Assembly (NCBI GenBank): GCA_947451285.1
Contig: CANFYL010000005.1
Coordinates: 1 to 44,903 of the forward strand
Source: Comamonadaceae bacterium
GTDB taxonomy: Bacteria > Pseudomonadota > Gammaproteobacteria > Burkholderiales > Burkholderiaceae_C
Direction of reading: 5' to 3'
Length of the DNA: 44,903 nucleotides
The notes under the pieces were generated by a model. It searched no databases and was not told the origin of the DNA. It saw only the letters and a program-made list of their open reading frames with translations. This document shows, one piece after another, positions 33,651-42,016 of the stretch. How positions within the stretch are numbered: position 1 is the stretch's first letter; the number at the start of each line of letters is the position of its first letter. The position numbers and the translations under genes are program-made.

Positions 33651-34868
33651 TCAGCGCTCCCCCATCGATTGGCTCAAGGCCTTGCTGATGGGTTTGAGCA
33701 AATAGCTCAACACTGAGCGCTCGTTGGCTTTGATGTCGACCGACGCGGACATACCGGGTTTGAGCTGAATGCGCTGTGCTTTGTCTGCTTGCAAGTGCAT
33801 AGGCTGTGGGTGAATGCGAACGCGGTAATACAGAAATGGGCCTTGGCGGGTGTCTTCGCTCAAGACATCGGAGCTGATGTAGTCGACTGTGCCCCTTAGA
33901 GCGCCAAAAATTGAGGCGTCATAGGCGTCCACCTTGATCTGGGCTTCTTGTCCCACAAGAACAAATGCAATGTCGGCGGGTGTAACTTTGGCTTCGATGA
34001 CCAGCTCTTGGCTCCAGGGTAGCAACTCCATCACCGTTTCGCCTTGACGCACCACACCACCGAGTGTGTTGATACGGATGTTGTTGACCACGCCGTTGAC
34101 GGGCGCAGTGAGCACCGTGTGGTCCAGCAGTTGACTGCGGTCGCGCAGCAGCTCAGTTTGGGTGCTGAGTTCTTCTTGCGCTTTGGTCATTTCAGCTTGC
34201 GCGTCTTGCAGGTACTTGTTCTTTTTGCTGGCCAATTGAGCCCGCACATCGGCCACGGACCGTTCCAAGCGCAGCACCTCGGTGCGGCTCACATCGCCAT
34301 TGGCTTCAAGTTGGAGGTTGATCTTGAGCTCGGCGTCGCTGAGCTCAAGGATCTTTGTCAATGCCGCCATATCTTCGCGGAAGGCTTGTTGCCGCTTGAT
34401 GTAAAGGTCGGTTTGGTTGCTGACGTATTCGGGGTAGGCCTTCAGGTCGCTGGCAAAGCTCAGTGGTTTGTTATAGACCTCGGCCTGTAGCCGAGCCAAG
34501 GTGATGCGAAGTGCGGCAACTTTGGCTTTGGTTTCAGAAACGGCAGCTTGGGCGCGTTCTTTGTGCAGGCTGGCCAAGACTTGTCCAGCGGTGACTTTGT
34601 CGCCTTCTTTGACGCGCAACTCAGACAACACGCCGCCGTCGGGCGACTGGATGACTTGGGTGCGCGACTGCGCCACTACCTGGGCTTGTGCGCGAGTGAC
34701 TTGGTCCACCGTGCCCCATGCCGCCCATATGACCAGCAACACCAAACCCAACGCCATCACCCGCAAGGTCAATCGCGCGCGCTGTGGTGGCGACAGTTCC
34801 GTCAATACCTGTGCGTCAATGGCGTCACGGTTTGAAGAAGATGTACGAGAACTGTGGGAGGTTGACAT
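33651..34868 (-). CDS. Type I secretion membrane fusion protein (HlyD family)
   Basis: A 405-residue periplasmic adaptor. A short cytoplasmic N-terminus is followed by one membrane span (VMALGLVLLVIWAAWGTVDQ, about residues 32-51), then a beta-barrel/lipoyl part, a long coiled coil (about residues 110-240, heptad-like with SDAELKINLQLEANGDVSRT) and the conserved return segment PVNGVVNNIRINTLGGVVRQ with GETVMELLPW. It bridges the ABC exporter and the TolC-like channel. It lies 2 bases after the ABC gene, and together the three genes make a full type I system. Confidence 0.92.
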   Translation of the reverse strand: MSTSHSSRTSSSNRDAIDAQVLTELSPPQRARLTLRVMALGLVLLVIWAAWGTVDQVTRAQAQVVAQSRTQVIQSPDGGVLSELRVKEGDKVTAGQVLASLHKERAQAAVSETKAKVAALRITLARLQAEVYNKPLSFASDLKAYPEYVSNQTDLYIKRQQAFREDMAALTKILELSDAELKINLQLEANGDVSRTEVLRLERSVADVRAQLASKKNKYLQDAQAEMTKAQEELSTQTELLRDRSQLLDHTVLTAPVNGVVNNIRINTLGGVVRQGETVMELLPWSQELVIEAKVTPADIAFVLVGQEAQIKVDAYDASIFGALRGTVDYISSDVLSEDTRQGPFLYYRVRIHPQPMHLQADKAQRIQLKPGMSASVDIKANERSVLSYLLKPISKALSQSMGER

Positions 34869-34870
34869 GT

Positions 34871-36670
34871 TCAGCCTTGGGTCGCATGCGATGGTGCAAA
34901 GGATGTCGCCGATGCACTGTTTTGGGCCAAGCGCTGCAACACAGCATCGCGCGGTCCGTCTATGGCCAGGGTGTGGTTGGCCACGATCAGGATACGAGAC
35001 ACCAGCGGCAACAGATTGGGTTTGTGCGTGACCAAGATCAACATTTTTCCTTCATCCACAAGTTCTTGCATCACTTGAATGCACCGACGTTCTTGTTCAT
35101 CGTCCATGCTCGCCGTGGGTTCGTCCAGAAGATAAATATCAGGCTTGCACAAGATCAAACGTGTGAAGGCCAACAGTTGCCGCTGGCCGCCACTGAGCCC
35201 TTTGCCGCCCTCCGCGATAGGACGCTCCAAGCCCTTAGGATGGGCTGAGACAAATTGGATCATGCCGGTACGCGCCATGGCTTGTTGGATGACTGTGTCG
35301 CCGGGGTCGGGCAAGCCAATCAGCAGGTTCTCACGCAAGCTGCCTTGAAACAAACGGTGGTCTTGTTGCAAGTAGCCAATTCTTTGGCTCACCACTTGCC
35401 GGCTGATGTGCGCGAGATCAAGACCGTCGAGCAGCACTTGACCCTCTTGGGGCACATACAAACCGCTGAGCAAACGCAGCAAAGTTGATTTGCCAGCACC
35501 AATTGGGCCCAAGATGGCAATGTGTTCGCCAGGCTGAATGTTCAGCTTGGGCACCACCAGCGCAGGTGGGTTGCCGGGATAAGAAAACTTGGCGTCTGAA
35601 ATTTTGAAATGCCCTTGCACATGATCGGGCGCCAAGGGGCGCGCGATGCCGTGTGTATCGGTTTTGAGGTGGTAGATGGCTTCGATTCCTCTGAGGGCCG
35701 CCATGGCCTGGCCTTGCTGAACCAGCAAGCCGGGCAGGGCCATGATGGGGGCCAGCACACGCCCACTCAGAATAGAACAGGCGATCAACGCCCCCATGGT
35801 GATGCTGCCTTGCATCACCAGCAATGCACCCACCACGATCAGCCCTGCATAACTCAGCTGTTGGATCGAGGCGCAGAGGTAGCCCAATCCTTCCATGAAG
35901 CGTCGCATCTGGGCGTCGTTCTTGATGGTGTGGTGGTTCACCGCGATCCAGCGCGCTAAAAACTTGGGTGCGCCTGCACCCGCTTTGATGGTCTCGACGC
36001 CCTCTACCGCTTCCACCAGCAATCCAGTTTTGGCATTGGAATACGCCGCGCTGTCGGTGGCAAATTGGTTGATTGTTTGCCGTGAACTGACCCCGATGGC
36101 AATGCCCACCAAGCCAAAGACCAAGGGAATCAAGGCCACCCAAGGGCTGGCAATGGCCATCATGACCGCCAGAAATACCAGGCCAAAGGGCAGGTCAATC
36201 AAGGTGAACAAGGTGGTGCTGGTGTAGAAGCTTCGCAATTGTTCGTAGCCTCTCAGTTGCCCCGCCAAGCTGCCTACAGAACTTGGAATTTGGTCCATGC
36301 GCAGTTGCAACAACCGATCAAATATGTCGCGTGACAAGCAAGCGTCTAAGCCCACCACCACATGGTCCATCAACTTGGAGCGGGCGTATTTCATGGCCAG
36401 CTCAAACATGATTGACAGCAGCACGCCCACGCCTAAGACCCACAAGGTGTACTCGCTGCGGGTGGGGATGACGCGGTCATAGACCTGCATGGAAAACATC
36501 GAGGTGGTGAAGGCCAAGATGCCAATGAACAAAGAAGCCAGCGATGCTTCCAGCAATTCACCACGGTAGGTTTTGACAACGTCCTTGGCAACCTGGGCAA
36601 AGCTTGGCGTCAACATGTCGCGACTTGAGGGTGCACCCGTTGACCAGCTGGGTTCGTGAAAAGGGTTCAT
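34871..36670 (-). CDS. Type I secretion ABC transporter, permease-ATPase
   Basis: A 599-residue half-size exporter: six membrane spans in residues 40-330 and an ATPase domain after about residue 360, with Walker A LGPIGAGKSTLLRLL, signature LSGGQRQLLAF and Walker B IYLLDEPTASMD. There is no N-terminal C39 peptidase or peptidase-like domain, which LapB and HlyB carry. In that respect it resembles PrtD/HasD exporters. Substrates of such systems have uncleaved C-terminal signals. It starts with an ATGA overlap to the TolC-like gene and is followed closely by the adaptor gene. Confidence 0.93.
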   Translation of the reverse strand: MNPFHEPSWSTGAPSSRDMLTPSFAQVAKDVVKTYRGELLEASLASLFIGILAFTTSMFSMQVYDRVIPTRSEYTLWVLGVGVLLSIMFELAMKYARSKLMDHVVVGLDACLSRDIFDRLLQLRMDQIPSSVGSLAGQLRGYEQLRSFYTSTTLFTLIDLPFGLVFLAVMMAIASPWVALIPLVFGLVGIAIGVSSRQTINQFATDSAAYSNAKTGLLVEAVEGVETIKAGAGAPKFLARWIAVNHHTIKNDAQMRRFMEGLGYLCASIQQLSYAGLIVVGALLVMQGSITMGALIACSILSGRVLAPIMALPGLLVQQGQAMAALRGIEAIYHLKTDTHGIARPLAPDHVQGHFKISDAKFSYPGNPPALVVPKLNIQPGEHIAILGPIGAGKSTLLRLLSGLYVPQEGQVLLDGLDLAHISRQVVSQRIGYLQQDHRLFQGSLRENLLIGLPDPGDTVIQQAMARTGMIQFVSAHPKGLERPIAEGGKGLSGGQRQLLAFTRLILCKPDIYLLDEPTASMDDEQERRCIQVMQELVDEGKMLILVTHKPNLLPLVSRILIVANHTLAIDGPRDAVLQRLAQNSASATSFAPSHATQG

Positions 36671-37944
36671 GGGGGGCTGACCTTTTGCAGTGGGACGCCT
36701 GCGCGCACTTGGTATTTATAGGCCGCAGCCATCCAAGCTGCTTGTGCATCGGCCAGTGTGTATTCGTTTTGCGTCAGTTCGCGCACCGCGTTGAGCACAT
36801 CCAGCCAAGACTTCTTGCCGCCTTGAAATTGGCGCAGATAAGACGCCAGCACGGATTGCGACCCAGCCACCGCGCGGGCTATGGCTGAAACCTTGGCCTT
36901 GCTCGAGACCATTTCTTCGCGGTCGTTTTCAAAGGCTTCTTGGACTTCACGCTGCGCGGCTTGGACCAACTGCTCGGAACTGTCTACCCGTGTCAGCAGG
37001 GCCTGCGCTTGCAACTGGTTGGAGAAACCTGCATTGGGCGTGTACTGTAAGCCCACGAATGCGCTCATGCGGGTGTCGGCATAGCTGACCACTTTGCCCA
37101 CGGGTTGCTCGACCCGCACAAACAGCTGTGGCCACTTTTCGGCATCTTTGGTGTTGTAGCGTGCGCGTGCCAATTCAACTTCAGCTTGGTTTCTCAACAC
37201 CGCATGGTCTTTGGTCGCCAACAGCCCCAAGTCTTGCGCTTGGATGTCTTGGGTGATCAAACTCGCCACGGCGGGGTTGAAAAAATCAAAAGCTAAGACA
37301 CCCGGTTGTTGAAGGCTTTGCAAACCCGTGAGCTGCTCTAAGCGGCGCAGACTGTTGGCCTGGTTGCTGAGCGCAGAACTGAGCTCCACCTCCGTTTGAA
37401 AGATGCGGGCCTCGACCAGCTCGAGGTCAATGCGCGGTGAGGCCTGTGCCTCCACACGCCGCATCATTTGTGCTTCAAACTCTTTGAGACGCAACATGGC
37501 CCGCTGCGCGGTATTTGCCCGTTCTTTGGCGGCCATGACGTTTTGCCAAGCGTTGACCACAGACAGAAAAACTTGTTGCTGTTGTTGGTAGTACCTGTAG
37601 GTGATGACTTTTTTCTGTGCTTCAGACTCGGACACCAAAGACGCCATGCGGCCTCCGTCCCACACAGGTTGCTGGGCGCGTAATGCCCGCGATGGCAGGG
37701 TGGTCACAGTGCCTGTTTTGGACTCCATCACCGCAGACACAACAGGCCAGCGACCTCGCTCGGCAACTTCCAGGTCTTGCCCACTTGCCACCACTTCTAA
37801 CCAAGCGGCCTTGAGTGTCGGATTGCCTTGGACGGCGGCGAACAACAAATCTGGCAGTTCGGCGCCAAATTCTTTAGCTGGGGCCATGCCGATGGTCAGA
37901 AGGCACCCAAGGCCCAGTGTCAATGAGCGAAAAACAGACCGCAT
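36667..37944 (-). CDS. TolC-family outer membrane channel
   Basis: A 425-residue outer membrane efflux protein. The N-terminus MRSVFRSLTLGLGCLLTIGM then APAKE is a signal peptide. Two repeated halves with long amphipathic helices follow, as in TolC (for example VVNAWQNVMAAKERANTAQR and later QAQALLTRVDSSEQLVQAAQ). It forms the trimeric tunnel across the outer membrane for the neighbouring exporter, and LapE/AggA-type proteins are the likely relatives. It starts 3 bases after the yqeY stop, so it may be read through from rpsU-yqeY, and it overlaps the ABC gene by 4 bases. Confidence 0.9.
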   Translation of the reverse strand: MRSVFRSLTLGLGCLLTIGMAPAKEFGAELPDLLFAAVQGNPTLKAAWLEVVASGQDLEVAERGRWPVVSAVMESKTGTVTTLPSRALRAQQPVWDGGRMASLVSESEAQKKVITYRYYQQQQQVFLSVVNAWQNVMAAKERANTAQRAMLRLKEFEAQMMRRVEAQASPRIDLELVEARIFQTEVELSSALSNQANSLRRLEQLTGLQSLQQPGVLAFDFFNPAVASLITQDIQAQDLGLLATKDHAVLRNQAEVELARARYNTKDAEKWPQLFVRVEQPVGKVVSYADTRMSAFVGLQYTPNAGFSNQLQAQALLTRVDSSEQLVQAAQREVQEAFENDREEMVSSKAKVSAIARAVAGSQSVLASYLRQFQGGKKSWLDVLNAVRELTQNEYTLADAQAAWMAAAYKYQVRAGVPLQKVSPP

Positions 37945-37946
37945 AC

Positions 37947-38393
37947 TCAGGGCGTTAAGGCCTTTTTCACAGCGGCTGAGACCAAACCCATGTCGGCTTT
38001 GCCCGCCAGCTGCGTTTTCACCGCACCCATGACCTTACCCATGTCACCGGGGCCCGTGGCCCCCACTTGGGCCACGATGGTTTGCACTGCCGCAGTGATT
38101 TCTTCGGCGCTCAAGCGCTGGGGCAGATAGACCTCGAGGACTTTCATTTCAGCCAACTCCACGTCAGCCAAGTCTTGCCGGCTTGCGCTCTGATACGCGG
38201 CCACCGAGTCTTTGCGTTGCTTGATGAGTTTGTCGACGATGGCAATCACCGCTGTGTCGTCGAGCTCGACGCGTTCATCCACCTCTTTTTGTTTCATGGC
38301 CGCCATGAGCAGTCGAATGGTGCCCAAGCGCACACTGTCTTTGGCGCGCATGGCGGTTTTCATGTCTTCGGAAATTTGGGCTTTGAGACTCAT
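37947..38393 (-). CDS. yqeY: GatB/YqeY domain protein
   Basis: A 148-residue protein with the YqeY layout: an N-terminal helical part (MSLKAQISEDMKTAMRAKDS, then VRLGTIRLLMAAMKQKEVDE) and the C-terminal small domain found on GatB (EITAAVQTIVAQVGATGPGD, MGKVMGAVK). It may act in tRNA-dependent amidation or bind tRNA; its own role is not settled. ATG 38393 is used, as the longer frame to 38444 runs through the rpsU terminator. It follows rpsU, a conserved neighbourhood in many bacteria, and is followed at once by the TolC-like gene. Confidence 0.92.
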   Translation of the reverse strand: MSLKAQISEDMKTAMRAKDSVRLGTIRLLMAAMKQKEVDERVELDDTAVIAIVDKLIKQRKDSVAAYQSASRQDLADVELAEMKVLEVYLPQRLSAEEITAAVQTIVAQVGATGPGDMGKVMGAVKTQLAGKADMGLVSAAVKKALTP

Positions 38394-38416
38394 GGCAAAT
38401 CCAGTAAAAAAATGAC

Positions 38417-38450
38417 GAAAAAAAACTCGCCTGAGCGTCCCCAAGCGAGT
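38417..38450 (-). terminator. Intrinsic terminator after rpsU
   Basis: On the minus strand, ACTCGC, a 14-base loop and GCGAGT are followed by seven or eight T. It sits between rpsU and yqeY, so it would limit read-through from the highly expressed ribosomal gene into yqeY and the secretion genes. Confidence 0.65.
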
Positions 38451-38492
38451 CGTCTGATTGGGCCTGTGGGCCTGCTTCAGTGAAGAGGCTGA

Positions 38493-38705
38493 TTAGTACA
38501 GCTTCTTGGGCAGTTGCATGCTGCGCACACGCTTGTAGTGGCGTTTCACGGCTGCGGCTTTTTTGCGTTTACGTTCAGCGGTGGGCTTCTCATAGAACTC
38601 GCGGGCACGCAAGTCGGTCAACAGACCGAGTTTCTCAATGGTGCGCTTGAAGCGGCGCAGTGCGACGTCAAACGGCTCGTTTTCTTTTACACGGATGGTG
38701 GTCAT
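38493..38705 (-). CDS. rpsU: 30S ribosomal protein S21
   Basis: A 70-residue basic protein, [20 protein letters not shown] at the start and a Lys/Arg-rich C-terminus ([17 protein letters not shown]), the normal length and sequence of S21. It binds the 30S subunit near the anti-Shine-Dalgarno end of 16S rRNA and aids initiation. ATG 38705 is clearly the start; the upstream extension in the same frame has no such similarity. A terminator follows and then yqeY. Confidence 0.98.
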
Positions 38706-38831
38706 TACCAAAAGTTTCCAAATATTGCAGCCAGAGGGTTCACAAGAAGATCGGGCTTGTGCGCCGTGTCTGCGGGGTTCCCCAACACAAAGTTGATCAG
38801 GCCGTTGGGGTTTTGCCAGCAAAGTCAAGCA

Positions 38832-40079
38832 TTATAGCGATTTTAAAGAGGCCGCCAAAGCCTGCCCACAGGCATAGGCGCTGGCCCAGGCCCACTGGAA
38901 GTTGTAGCCACCGAGCCAACCGGTGATGTCCACCACTTCGCCAATGAAATACAGCCCTGGCTGCTTGGATTCCATGGTCTGCTGGGACAGATCGCGCGTG
39001 TCAACGCCCCCCACGGTGACCTCTGCTTTTTTGTAGCCTTCGGTGCCCGTGGGCATGAGGGGCCAATTGCCCAAGCGCTGAGCCAACTGCACCAAGGCCT
39101 TGTCGCTGGCTTCCATGACAGGGCGTTGCCAGGCCTTGTCTTGGCTGGTCCAGGCATCGGCTAAACGGGATGGGACCCAAGCGCCTAGGGCATTGGCGAC
39201 GAGCTTTTTGGAATGTTGCTTGGCCAGCATCAGTTGCTCTTGCACATCGGTATCCGGTGCCAAATTCACCCGAATCTCGCTGCCTGCTTGCCAGTAGCTC
39301 GAAATTTGCAGCACCGCCGGGCCTGACAAGCCCCGGTGGGTGAACAACAAGTCTTCGTCAAAGCCTTGCAAGTTTTTCTTCGCACCCGTTTCAATGCGCA
39401 CGGGCAGGGACAGGCCCGACAGCTGGGCGTAGGGCGCCCAAGCCGCGCCATCAAAGGTCATGGGTACCAAGCCTGGTCGGGGCTCTACCAAGCGCAGCCC
39501 AAACTGCAGCGCGAGTCGATAGCCCAAATCGGTCGCGCCGATTTTTGGAATCGACAACCCACCCGTGGCCACCACCACCGAGGCCGCACGCACCGTGCCT
39601 TGGTCGGTGTCGACCTCGTAACGCGAAGCGGTGGGTGCCGTGGCATTGAAGCACAACGCCTTCAAGCCGCACGGTTGCCAGCGGGTCACACGCCCGCCTT
39701 GCGCACCCGCGTCGCATTCGCGCAGCAGCATCTGAATCAGGTCTTCGGCCGAACGGTCACAAAACAGCTGGCCTTTGTGCTTTTCATGGAAGGGAATGTG
39801 GTGACGCTGCACCAGTGCAATGAAATTCTGCGGGGTGTAACGCGACAGCGCACTGCGGCAAAACTGGGGGTTGTCGCCCAAAAAGTGCTTGTGCGGTGCA
39901 CGCACATCGAGTTCGCGGTTGGTGAAGTTGCTGCGTCCGCCGCCCGAGATGCGAATCTTCTCGGCCACTTTGTCGCTGTGGTCGAGTACCAGCACCTGCA
40001 AGCCTTGTTGTGCCGCTACGCCTGCACAAAACAAACCGGCAGCACCGGCGCCCACGATCACCACATCAAACGAATTCAT
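38832..40079 (-). CDS. NAD(P)/FAD-dependent oxidoreductase, HI0933/BaiN family
   Basis: A 415-residue flavoprotein. The FAD-binding start is VVIVGAGAAGLFCAGVAAQQ (residues 6-25), then KVAEKIRISGGGRSNFTNRE, the fingerprint of the HI0933/YhiN/BaiN group. The central insert domain is present. A second dinucleotide segment, VVVATGGLSIPKIGATDLGY, and the closing GEVVDITGWLGGYNFQWAWA complete the fold. Substrate is unknown in most members; BaiN in Clostridium reduces bile-acid enones, which need not hold here. It stands alone, 126 bases downstream of the rpsU start region and on the same strand. Confidence 0.92.
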   Translation of the reverse strand: MNSFDVVIVGAGAAGLFCAGVAAQQGLQVLVLDHSDKVAEKIRISGGGRSNFTNRELDVRAPHKHFLGDNPQFCRSALSRYTPQNFIALVQRHHIPFHEKHKGQLFCDRSAEDLIQMLLRECDAGAQGGRVTRWQPCGLKALCFNATAPTASRYEVDTDQGTVRAASVVVATGGLSIPKIGATDLGYRLALQFGLRLVEPRPGLVPMTFDGAAWAPYAQLSGLSLPVRIETGAKKNLQGFDEDLLFTHRGLSGPAVLQISSYWQAGSEIRVNLAPDTDVQEQLMLAKQHSKKLVANALGAWVPSRLADAWTSQDKAWQRPVMEASDKALVQLAQRLGNWPLMPTGTEGYKKAEVTVGGVDTRDLSQQTMESKQPGLYFIGEVVDITGWLGGYNFQWAWASAYACGQALAASLKSL

Positions 40080-40246
40080 GCGGCGAGTTTAGTGGGGTGT
40101 CTGGTTTTTATGGCAGCGCCTCAGCGCGACCGCTTGCACCCCACACACAACCTTATGGCCTAGCGTTGTGCCGATGCTGCTGAGCAAAGGCAAGGGTTCA
40201 TGCGCGGGCTGAAGTGTTCTTATCGGCGGGCCTATCGACGGGCCTA

Positions 40247-41041
40247 TCAACTGGCCTTGCGCTGAGTGACGCCCTGCGTGGCTTGCAGCTCCAACAAGCC
40301 CTTGAACACATCGCCCACCACGATCACCGAGGGGCTGGCCATGGCCTCGCGCATCACGGTGTCATGCAAGCTGCCCAAGGTGCACACCACATGGCGTTGG
40401 GTGGGCAGGCTCACATGCTGCACCACGGCCACAGGGGTGCCCGCGCCCAAGCCTTGCAGCAACGCGTCTTGCAGCTGTGCGGCGCCGCTCATGCCCATGT
40501 AAATCACCAGGGTCAGCTTGGCTTGCGCGGCCGTGTGGGCCAGGCCGACCCAGTCGACGCCGTTGGCGTCATCTTTCTTGGCGTGGCCGGTGATGAAGAG
40601 CACCCCGTGCGCGTGCTCACGGTGGGTGAGCGACACGCCCAGCGAGGTCACGCCAGCCAAGCCTGCGGTGATGCCGTTGACCACCGTCACCGACACCCCT
40701 TTGGCCTGCAAATGTTCTAGCTCTTCACCGCCACGACCAAAGATGAAGGGGTCACCGCCTTTGAGGCGCACCACGTTCTCACCGGCTTTGGCTTCTTGCA
40801 GCATCAGCTTTTCAATGAAGGCCTGCGGCGTCGAGCGGCAACCGCCGCGCTTGCCCACGTGCACGATGCGCGCGCTCGGCGCGGCATAAGCCAGCACCGC
40901 GTCACTCACCAAGTCGTCCACCAACAGCACCGTGGCCGCCCCAATCGCTTTGACCGCTTTGAGGGTCAGCAGTTCCGGGTCGCCCGGGCCTGCGCCGACC
41001 AAGGTGACGTGGGGGGTGGGGGTGGCGTTGGCGCGTGTCAT
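40247..41041 (-). CDS. cobA: Uroporphyrinogen-III C-methyltransferase (SUMT)
   Basis: A 264-residue SAM-dependent enzyme that methylates uroporphyrinogen III at C-2 and C-7 to precorrin-2, the branch to siroheme and cobalamin. VTLVGAGPGDPELLTLKAVK (about residues 12-31) is the first family signature, VVRLKGGDPFIFGRGGEE (about residues 88-105) the second. It is the stand-alone SUMT type without the CysG dehydrogenase/chelatase half. ATG 41041 is preferred; TTG 41080, overlapping the ybiB stop, would add 13 residues. Siroheme is needed by assimilatory nitrite reductase, which fits its place in the nitrate locus. Confidence 0.95.
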   Translation of the reverse strand: MTRANATPTPHVTLVGAGPGDPELLTLKAVKAIGAATVLLVDDLVSDAVLAYAAPSARIVHVGKRGGCRSTPQAFIEKLMLQEAKAGENVVRLKGGDPFIFGRGGEELEHLQAKGVSVTVVNGITAGLAGVTSLGVSLTHREHAHGVLFITGHAKKDDANGVDWVGLAHTAAQAKLTLVIYMGMSGAAQLQDALLQGLGAGTPVAVVQHVSLPTQRHVVCTLGSLHDTVMREAMASPSVIVVGDVFKGLLELQATQGVTQRKAS

Positions 41042-41076
41042 GGTGAGGGAGCGGTTGAAGATCGGGTGTTGGGGTG

Positions 41077-41982
41077 TCAAAGCGCCAAGGCCTGCAACGC
41101 AGCTTGCACTTGGCGCGCAATAGGGGCGGGCACAGGCAGTTGACCGTCCAGCACGGCTTGGATGTAGCGTGCTGTGGTGACGGCATCGGTTTGTGTGGGT
41201 AAGTCGGGCAGTTGCGCCAACGAGCCGCTTTGCGCCTCCACCAAGGTGTGGCGCACGCCATGGGCGAAGGCGTCAATCTGTGGTTGGCGGCGTGCATCGG
41301 CCACCACCTCGCCCTCGGTGCCGCGCAACAGCAGGGCGCGCGCGCCTGTGAGGGCCCAGGTGTTGGCCATGGACACCGCGTATTCAGGGTGCGTGTAGCT
41401 GCCCACCAGCAAGGCCTCGCCCGCCATGGGGTTCATGAGTTTGACCAAGCTGTGGGCCGGGTTGCGCAAACCCACCACACGGCGTACATCCAGCAAGCGT
41501 TTCAGGCCTGGGCACAACACCTCGGTCGGCACAAACACTTGCTCGCCCGCCTTCACATTGCGTACCTCGTGAAGAGGCGCTTGGCCCATGGCAGCCAGCA
41601 CCTCTTGGGTGGTGACACGAGCTGACTCGGTGGCGCAGCCATGCACCACCAGGGCCAGCCCCTCACGTGCCAGCAGCGCTGCCAGCAAAGGCGTGAGCAC
41701 GGGCAGTTTGCGTGCACCGTTGTAGCTGGGCAGCACCACCACGCGGGTGCCCGCGTCAGCACTGAGGCGATGCAAGCGTGCATGGGCGGCGTCTAAAAAA
41801 CCCGCCATTTCTTCAGGCGTTTCGCCTTTGATGCGCATGGCCAAGCAAAAGGCGCCGATCTCCAAGTCGCTCACGCTGCCCTCGAGCACTTGGCCCATCA
41901 AGTCAGCAGCTTGGGCGCGGTCGATGGCGCGTGCGCCGTCGCGACCGCGACCAATGACTTTGAGGTAGTGTGCAATTGCCAT
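41077..41982 (-). CDS. ybiB: DNA-binding protein YbiB (TrpD2-like)
   Basis: A 301-residue member of the TrpD2/YbiB group, related in fold to anthranilate phosphoribosyltransferase. The N-terminal helical domain (ALE-like DLMGQVLEGSVSDLEIGAFC, with LAMRIKGETPEEMAGFLDAA) matches the Glycos_trans_3N fold. The substrate glycine-rich loops of true TrpD are altered, as in E. coli YbiB, which binds nucleic acids without specificity. ATG 41982 is used instead of the upstream start at 42003. It sits between the nitrate reductase gene (34 bases) and cobA, a context common in related betaproteobacteria from memory. Confidence 0.9.
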   Translation of the reverse strand: MAIAHYLKVIGRGRDGARAIDRAQAADLMGQVLEGSVSDLEIGAFCLAMRIKGETPEEMAGFLDAAHARLHRLSADAGTRVVVLPSYNGARKLPVLTPLLAALLAREGLALVVHGCATESARVTTQEVLAAMGQAPLHEVRNVKAGEQVFVPTEVLCPGLKRLLDVRRVVGLRNPAHSLVKLMNPMAGEALLVGSYTHPEYAVSMANTWALTGARALLLRGTEGEVVADARRQPQIDAFAHGVRHTLVEAQSGSLAQLPDLPTQTDAVTTARYIQAVLDGQLPVPAPIARQVQAALQALAL

Positions 41983-42016
41983 GTCTGTATTGTCCCGCAG
42001 CACAGATAACTTGGCG

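Noticed and set aside
40224-40247. Short tandem repeat (two 12-base units containing GGGCCTATC) at the end of cobA
   Set aside because: Only two imperfect units, with no sign of function; probably slippage.
40214-40720. Plus-strand open frame opposite cobA
   Set aside because: His-rich low-complexity product opposite a well-supported SUMT gene; no ribosome-binding site.
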